DNA of 64,000 nt from Hordeum vulgare subsp. vulgare (lineage: Eukaryota > Streptophyta > Magnoliopsida > Poales > Poaceae): assembly GCF_904849725.1 (NCBI RefSeq), contig NC_058518.1, forward strand, positions 411,253,081 to 411,317,080. Reading direction: 5' to 3'. Numbering within the stretch: position 1 is the first letter of the stretch; each line of letters starts with the position of its first letter. The notes beneath the pieces were generated by a model. The model was not told the origin of the DNA. It saw only the letters and a program-made list of their open reading frames with translations, and made no database searches. Positions 56,934 through 64,000 of this stretch are shown one piece after another. A program made the translations under genes and the position numbers.

Positions 56934-58885
56934 ACTCCCCCAAGCTTATAGCCGTGCTTGTCCTCAAGCAATTCAGTTGACAAACTGAAAGAGACAAAAG
57001 AAAAAAAATGCGAACTCTGTTTGATCTTGTTGTTGTAATTATGTCTAACTCATATTCAGATTTTCAGCAGGATCATAAGCTAACCACATAAGCAATGACA
57101 TTTAGGTCTCATGGTAAACTCATATCAATGGCAAAATCAACTAGCAAGCAATAATAATGAGTTTCCAACGTCAACACTTCAATCAAAACAATCATGAAGC
57201 AATATGAACAAATGGTATCTCGCTAGCTCTTTCTGAGAACGCAAAACATAAATGCAGGGCACCTTCAAAGACCAAGGGCTGACTGAACATTGTAATTCAT
57301 GGCAAAGAAGATCCAGTCACAATCATACTCAATAAGAATTAAAAGCAAAGCATAGGAATGACAGAGGTGCTCTCTAATTGGTGCTTTTATAAGGAAGAGG
57401 ATGACTCAACAAAAACATAAATAGACAGGCCCTTCGCAGAGGGAAGCATTGATTTGCAGAGGTGCCAGAGCTCAAGATTTTAAAACAAAGATAAATAATT
57501 TTGGGTGGCATGCTTTCAGTGTCAACGTGATGACCAAGAGTTTTCACCATCTTCCATGCTACACATGCTATAGGCGGTTCCCAAACGGAAAAGTAAAGTT
57601 TTGACTCCCCCACCACCGATCAATCACACTCCACGACTAGCCGAATATTCGGGTGCCGTCCATACCAACAACAATCCAGGGGGATTTTTGTTTGCAATTA
57701 TCTTTTCGATTTGAGCATGGAACTGGGCATTCCAATTACCGGGACCTTTCTCGTGAATGATAGTGAATAAACACATATCGAGGATAACACGCCTAACATG
57801 GAAGATACTGATCGCCCCTTGTCACCACATGAGCGGTTCGGGCATGCAAAACAGATTATTACTTGAAGGTTTAGAGAGTGGCACATGCAAATTTACTTGG
57901 AACGGCAGGTAGATACCACATATAGGTAGGTATGGTGGACTCATATGGAACAACTTTGGGTTTATGGAAGTGGATGCACAAGCAGTATTCCCGCTTAGTA
58001 CAAGTGAAGGCGAGCAAAAGACTGGGAAGCGACCAACTAGAGAGCGACAACAGTCATCAAAATGCATTGAAATTAACCAACATTGAGTGCAAGCATGAGT
58101 AGGACATAAATCACCATGAACATGAATATCATATAGGCTATGTTGATTTTGTTTCAACTACATGCATGAACATGTGCCAAGTCAAGCCACTTTAATCATT
58201 CAAAGGAGGATACCATCCTATCATACTACATCATAATCATCTCGAAATTCATGTTGGCATCCAAGACAAACCATTATAAGCTCCTAGCTAATTAAGCATG
58301 GCATCAGAAACTATGATCTCTAAGTTGTCATTGCAAACATGTTTCTCTCACAACAAAGCTGAATTAGGAACAATGAGCTAGTCATATTTACAAAAACAAA
58401 ATATATCGAGTTCATACCGACTTTTCCAGGCTCAGTCACTTCATCATATATCGTCATTATTGCCTTTCACTTGCACGACCGAATGATGTGAACAATAATA
58501 AGAGTGTTCGTGCATTGGACTACGCTGGAATCCGCAAGCAAACACATAGGAGAAGACAAAGTAATATGGCTCTTTGAGAGGTAAATAGATATGCATGCGA
58601 GAGCCACTAAACATTGTAACCATGGTCTTCTACCTTGACCCAAAGAAAAAGAGAACTATTTACGCGGGAAAGCTCCCAACAAGCAAAAGAAGAACGATAA
58701 ATCTTTTTGGGTTTTCTCAAACTAGACAAACACACGAGAAGAAAGCGAGAAAAATAAACAAACTAGCATGAATGATAAAGTGGCAAGGTGTGAACACCGA
58801 CTAACAAAGTGAAAGTGTGAACAAGAATATAAAGTCAGTGAGAAACACGTACTCCCCCAAGCTTAGGCTTTTGGCCTAAGTTGGT
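56934..58885 (-). other. E3 3' non-coding region
   Basis: It starts with the polypurine side CTCCCCCAAGCTTATAGCC. It has no sustained frame on either strand. A second CTCCCCCAAGCTTAGG lies at about 58853, directly before ORF3's end. Confidence 0.6.
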
Positions 58886-59957
58886 CTACTCCCAAGGTGG
58901 GAAGTGACCGTCTTCGGGGTACTCCGGAGTGTACTGAGGGTGCCACTGCTGTGTGAGCTCCTCTGGCTCCCACTGATAAACTGGCATCTGGTACTCGACT
59001 GGTAGCTCAGGCACGGGCGCCTGTGGTGGTGCTATGCCCCAATATGCGTAGATGTCCGAGGACATAATAATGTACCTGTCTAGATGAACATTGAACAAAG
59101 AAGGAGCAGGCAAAGTAATAGTCTCACGAGTACCCTAACTAAATACCAGGTTATAAATCATCCTCTTATTTATATCTTTATCAAGAAAGTCATGGCGAAC
59201 CATGCTATCATAATCTAGATATCTCTCTGGAAGAAGAATCTCTTCTTCCTCGTGCAGTCTAATAGGTATCTCAAAATGTCTCGCAAGACAGGTAGCATAG
59301 ATACCTCCATAAACAACGCCTTTAGAACGGTTCGTGTTCAACCGTTGAGCTACTATAGCGCCCAAGCTGTAAGTTTTATCATTATAAAGGGCTTCGCGCA
59401 AAACCGCAAGATCTGGGGAGCTAAGGGCCCCAGCTTTCCCACGGCCAATCAAACATTTTCCCATGAATAATGAGAAGTACCGAAGCACGGGAAAATGTAT
59501 GCTAGCAGCTATAGCGCAAGACACTCCTCTCTCCTCTCCTACAACAATAGTATCAATGAAAGCCTCGAAGTCCCATGGACGAGGTTCATGAATATCCCCA
59601 ACATAAGGTAATTTCAAACATTGCAAAAATCCTGAAGTGACATGCGCTGGGGGATATCATATAATTTGAACTCAACCATAGGAGGACTCTTCCTTGGATA
59701 GAAATTAAAGTTTTGCACGAAAATATTAGTGAGGAGGAGGTATTGCGGACACTTATCTTCAACGAAGGCGGTAAGGCCTGCGTTCTCCACCAAGTAGTAA
59801 AAGTCCTCATAAAATCCGGCGGCGCGTAAGAACACATCGCTTGGCCACTCGCACGCTCGAACTTCTGTAACTCGGGGACCGGATACTTGGGTTTCTTCTC
59901 CTCATTTCCATCATCCTTGGGGTCATGGCTTGAAGAGCCTCTTAAGAACCTCCTCAT
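58886..59957 (-). pseudogene. E3 ORF3, retrotransposon-associated protein of unknown role
   Basis: It starts MRRFLRGSSSHDPKDD at about 59957 (an upstream ATG exists at 60038) and continues KKPKYPVPELQKFERASG. It then shifts frame to FLRAAGFYEDFYYLVENAGL and DKCPQYLLLTNIFVQNFNFY, and again to KLPYVGDIHEPRPWDFEAFI, SIHFPVLRYFSLFMGKCLIG and ARHFEIPIRLHEEEEILLPE. It ends in a tail rich in Pro, Tyr and Trp (YQMPVYQWEPEELTQQWHPQ) after one more shift. About three frameshifts make it a pseudogene. It resembles the ORF1/plant-mobile-like proteins known from Athila-type plant retrotransposons. It has no visible membrane segment and is unrelated in sequence to ORF3 of E2. Confidence 0.65.
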
Positions 59958-60038
59958 CTTTTCCTTTTTCTTTCTCTGAAAATTTCTGAAATTTTTAGTG
60001 ACTCTAAGGAAAAGTGAACAAGCCTCAACGAAACTCAT

Positions 60039-60759
60039 AGCAACTACTCCGACAAGTGCCTAGAGGCCATATCACGCATCAAAACTACTTGGGACCAGCT
60101 AAAATTAGCATGCAAAGCTCAAGAACAGGGTCACCAAGGCATCAAAAATATGCAACGAATAAGGCACTAGAGAAAAAACTAATTGGACCAATGGAGGAGT
60201 CACATACCCAGGAGCAATTTCCCCAAAACAGTTTGGTGAATGGGGCTTTGCACAATGAGATCGAAAACCGCAACAAGAAGAGCAAGAACACGGGTTTGAG
60301 CTGTAGAATGAATTTTTTCTAGAGGTAGGAGAAGGAGATGGGAGCTGGAATAAGTGGAGGGGGGACATATGGGCCCCACAAGCCTGGTAGGCGCGGCCAG
60401 GGGGGTGCCCGCGCCTTCTGGGCTTGTGGCCCATTGGTGCATCCCCCTGACTAGCTCTCCGTCTCAGAATTTTTCAAAAATTCCGGAAAAAATCATACTT
60501 GATTTTCAGGGCATTCAGAGAACTTTTATTTTTGGGACACTTTTCTACGGGACGCAAAAAACAGAAAATAGGAGACACTAAAGCTAAATCTATCATTTTT
60601 CTTCGAAGCTACTGAAGGTAAAGGTTTGGAAGAGAGGGTTGTGACTCTCAGATTCATCCATCTCATGGTCATCAAAATAAATCCGTCAATGAGGTTGATC
60701 AAGTCTCCTTGACAAACTTTTTTCGAATCACGTAAGAACGGAGAATTTTTGAATGGTCA
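60039..60759 (-). other. Spacer between protease and ORF3 of E3
   Basis: The stretch includes a GC-rich block at 60340-60480 (ACAAGCCTGGTAGGCGCGGC) like that in the E2 integrase-ORF3 spacer and in the LTR leaders. In an autonomous relative, reverse transcriptase and integrase would be encoded here; nothing of them is left. Confidence 0.6.
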
Positions 60760-63469
60760 CTAGGTTACCTCAATGGGGATGTGCATATCCCCAACAAGCA
60801 AATCATACTTCATCTTAACAGTAGGTATAGGGCATTCAAAGCTCCCAATAAGAATCGATGAAGTTTTTTCAATAGCATTGATGCAATGTACTCGATATTG
60901 TTTCTTTGGAAAGTGCACCGTATGCTCATTACCATTGACATGGAAAGTGACATTGCCTTTGTTGCAATCAATAACAACCCGTGCAGTGTTTAAAAAGGGT
61001 CTTCCAAGGATGACCGCCATGGCATCATCCTCGGGAATATCCAAGATAACAAAGTCAGTTAAGATAGTAACGTTAGCAACCACAACATGCACATCCTCGC
61101 AAATGCCGATAGGGACAGCAGTTGATTTGTTAGCCATTTGCAAGGAGATTTCAGTGGGTGTCAACTTATCCAGTTCAAGTCTACGATAAAGAGAGAGAGG
61201 CATAACACTAACACCGGCTCCAAGGTCGCATAAAGCAGTTCTAACATAGTTTCCTTTAATGGAGCAAGGTATAGTGGGCACTCCGGGATCACCTAGTTTC
61301 TTAGGAGTTCCACCCTTGAAGGTGTAATTAGCGAGCATGGTGGAAATCTCAACCTCAGGTATCCTCCTCTTATTAGTAACAATATCCTTCATGTACTTAG
61401 CATATGGAGACATTTTGAGCATATCTGTCAAACGCATTTGCAGAAAGACATGTCTAATCATTTCAACAAAGCGCTCAAAATCCTCAGCATCCTTTTTCTT
61501 GGATGTTTAGGGAGGAAAGGGCATGGGTTTCTGAACCCATGGTTCCCTTTCTTTACCATGCTTCCTAGCAGTGAAGTCGTTCTTATCGTATCTCCTATTC
61601 TTAGGTTGTGGGTTATCAAGATCAACACTAGGTTTAATCTCCACATCCTTATCATTGCTAGGTTGAGCATCAACATGAACATCACTACCGATATTATCAT
61701 TAGGCTCATGTTCATCACCAGATTGTGTTTCAGCATCAGAAACAGAGACATCATTTGGATTCTCGGGTGTAACAGCAGCAGGGTTGCTAGCGTGCAGGTT
61801 CCTACCATCTTTCTTTTTCTTTCTAGGATGACTAGGTGCCGCGGTGCTAACTCCTTGAGAATCTTGTTCAATTCTCTTAGGATGACCCTCAGGATACAAA
61901 GGTTCCTGGGTCATTCTACCACCTCTAGTGACGACTCTGACAGAATTGTCATTCAACTCATTGAGCAAGTCATTTTGAGACTTAAGTACTTGTTCTACTT
62001 GAGTAGTAACCATAGAGGCATGTTTACTCAAAAGCTTAAGATCATTGACGTTTCTGTCCACACAAGCACTTAAATGACTAAGCATACGAGCATTCTGTTT
62101 GAATTGTCTGCTAACATAATCATTGAAACTTTGTTGTTTAGCAACAAAGTTATCAAATTCATCCAGGCATAAGCTAGCAGGTTTATCAAAAGGAATACTC
62201 ATTGAAACTACGAAGAGAATTTACCTCTACTACCTGTGTCGGGTTATCAAGACCATGGATCTCTTCGATAGGTGGTAGATTTTTGACATCTTCAGATTTA
62301 ATGCCTTTCTCTTTCATAGATTTCTTAGCTTCTTGCATATCTTCAGGACTGAGGAATAGAATACCTCTTTTCTTCGGAGTTGGCTTCAGAGGTGGTTCGG
62401 AAATAGTCCAAGCATTCTCATTGCACAAGATAATATTCAATAGGATCTCAGCTTGTTCTACAGTTCGTTCCCTGAAAACACAACCAGCACAACTATCTAG
62501 GTGGTCCTTAGAAGCATCAGTTAGTCCATTATAGAATATATCAAGTATTTCATTCTTCTCAAGAGGGTGATCGGGCAAAGCATTCAGTAGCTGGACAAGC
62601 CTCCCCCAAGCTTGTGGGAGACTCTCTTCTTCTACTTGCGCAAAGTTATATATTTCCTGCAAGGCAGCTTGCTTCTTATGGGCAGGAAAATATTTTTCAG
62701 AGAAGTAGTAGATCATATCCTGGGGGCTACGCACACAACGAGGAGCAAGAGAAGTGAACCAAGTCTTAGCATCATCCTTTAGCGAGAAAGGAAACAACTT
62801 AAGGATATAGTAGAGGCGGATCTTTTCCTCACTCGTGAATAGGGTGGCTATATCATGCATCTTAGTGAGATGTGCTTCAACCGTTTCAGACTCATAACCA
62901 TGAAAAGGATCAGATTCGACCAAAGTGATTAACTCATGATCGACAGAGAATTCATAATCCTTATCGGCCACAAAGATAGGCGAAGTAGCAAACTTCGGGT
63001 CGTATTTCATCCTAGCGTTCAAAGATTTTTCTTTCCACTTGCGCAGTAATTTCTAAATATCATAGCTATCCTTACAAGCAAGAAAGTCCTCAGCTATCTT
63101 TCCCTCCATAACATAACCCTCATGCATATCAAGCAATTCATATCTAGGAGAGCTAGTTCTAACAGGTGAAATAGCAGGTTCTACTTCAATAATCTCAGCA
63201 GTTTCAGAAGTATCATCACATTCAGCAGCAACTCTAGCAATTTGTGCATCAAGGAATGCACCTAGTGGCAAAGCATCATCACAAGCATCATGGATAGCAG
63301 AAGTAGCATCATCAAGCACAGATGACACATCAAAATTTCTAGCACGAGGTGGTGTCGCAAACTTACTGATAACTGAAGGTGAATCAAGTGCAGAGCTAGA
63401 TGGCAATTCCTTACCTGTCCTCGTAGTTGAGGGCAAGACTTTAGTTTTTGGATCTGTCGGATACCTCAT
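60760..63469 (-). pseudogene. E3 gag-protease, nearly complete
   Basis: It starts MRYPTDPKTKVLPSTTRTG at 63469. An acidic N-terminal domain runs to a TAG at 63053-63055. In the same frame the capsid domain follows (LYYILKLFPFSLKDDAKTWF, FAQVEEESLPQAWGRLVQLL, LDIFYNGLTDASKDHLDSCA). Near 62190 a one-base shift leads to MSIPFDKPASLCLDEFDNF and a linker rich in Lys and Asp. A TAA at 61507-61509 is followed, in frame, by the aspartic protease (ALCDLGAGVSVMPLSLYRRL, VILGRPFLNTARVVID), ending at 60760. Three lesions in about 900 codons are few compared with the neighbouring elements, and every domain is full length. Confidence 0.85.
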
Positions 63470-63520
63470 AGTGATCAGCAGACGTAAATCCCAAGTGACT
63501 CAGAGAATAGAGCTATGCCT

Positions 63521-63537
63521 CCCCGGCAACGGCGCCA
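63521..63537 (-). other. E3 primer-binding site (tRNA-Asp type)
   Basis: The plus strand CCCCGGCAACGGCGCCA is the exact complement of TGGCGCCGTTGCCGGGG, 11 bp from the LTR. Confidence 0.85.
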
Positions 63538-63548
63538 GAAAATAGTCT

Positions 63549-64000
63549 TGATAACCCTCAAGTATAGGGGATCGCAACAGTTTTCGAGGGTAGAGTATTC
63601 AACCCAAATTTATTGATTCGACATAAGGGGAAGCCAAAGAATATTCTCGAGTATTGGCAATTGAGTTGTCAATTCAACCACACCTGAAAGACTTAGTATC
63701 TGCAGCAAAGTATCAGTAGCAAAGTGGTGTGATAGCAACAGTAGCAACGGTAATAGTAGCAGCAGTGACAACAATAGAGGTAACAGTAGCAGCAGTGACA
63801 ACAGTAGCGACAGAGTAACAGTAGCAGCAGTGACATTAGTAGCAGCAAAGTAACGTAGCAAGGACCAGTAGGAAAAACTCGTAGGCATTGGATCGGTGAT
63901 GGATAATTATGCCGGATGACATTCATCATGCAACAGTTATAACATGGGGATATATGTAACTAGCTCCAGTTCGTCAATGTAATGTAGGCATGTATTCCGT
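63549..64000 (-). repeat. E3 5' LTR, partial (runs off the window)
   Basis: TGATAACCCTCAAGTATAGG onward matches 46876-47305 of the 3' LTR. It includes the AGC/AGT array at 63720-63850, with more units than the 3' LTR copy. The remaining kilobase lies outside. Confidence 0.9.

Larger units (their letters stand above)
46876..64000 (-). mobile_element. Gypsy LTR element E3 (gag-protease-ORF3, no polymerase), carrying Copia E5
   Basis: Minus-strand order: 5' LTR from 63549 to beyond the window, primer site 63521-63537, gag-protease 63469-60760, spacer, ORF3 about 59957-58886, non-coding region, and the 3' LTR 46876-47515 plus 56153-56933. Reverse transcriptase and integrase are absent between protease and ORF3, so E3 depended on a partner element. 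The LTR begins TGATACGTCTCCGTCGTATC on the minus strand. It sits in gag of Copia element E4. Confidence 0.8.

Overview
This window is plant nuclear DNA from a Triticeae-type grass (wheat, Aegilops or barley relatives). The case rests on BARE/WIS/Angela-type Copia LTRs, several Athila-like Gypsy families with a tRNA-Asp-type primer-binding site, and a GC-rich grass PPR gene with an intron. About nine tenths is transposable-element DNA in nested layers. I recognise one intact-looking host gene, a two-exon PPR protein at 36.6-39.3 kb. All names come from reading the sequence; no database was searched, so family names are tentative.

Layout. 1-4.74 kb: a minus-strand, multi-exon gene of the Ulp1/plant-mobile-domain kind runs off the left edge, with captured gene fragments and tandem duplications to its right, probably all inside a Mutator-like element ending near 4,736. 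5.6-6.2 kb: a 325-bp tandem duplication related to the 5' flank of the PPR gene. 6.2-36.2 kb: what I read as one Mutator-like element of only about 2.8 kb, with diverged terminal inverted repeats at 6,198-6,370 and 36,050-36,223. It carries a GRF zinc-finger gene (+) and an unrecognised gene (-), and two later insertions have blown it up to 30 kb. The first insertion (7,748-10,635) is a Copia-like solo LTR containing a miniature Angela-like LTR, which contains a Gypsy solo LTR; all three levels have perfect 5-bp target duplications. The second (11,477-35,802) is a Gypsy element 'O' with target duplication GTCGC. It contains a related Gypsy element 'M', which contains a third Gypsy element 'E2' in its 3' LTR. 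Element O splits the unrecognised gene in frame; the two halves lie 24 kb apart.

36.3-39.8 kb: the PPR gene. 40.8-41.4 kb: a solo LTR with target duplication GTCTA. 41.6 kb to the right edge: another nest, in which a degenerate Copia element (E4) is broken by a Gypsy element (E3, gag-protease-ORF3 without polymerase), whose 3' LTR is broken by a Copia element (E5, target duplication GCCGG). E5 has near-identical LTRs but a wrecked coding region.

From about 11.5 kb to the right edge every internal retrotransposon (O, M, E2, E3, E4, E5) reads on the minus strand. No RNA genes, CRISPR arrays or bacterial-type features are present.
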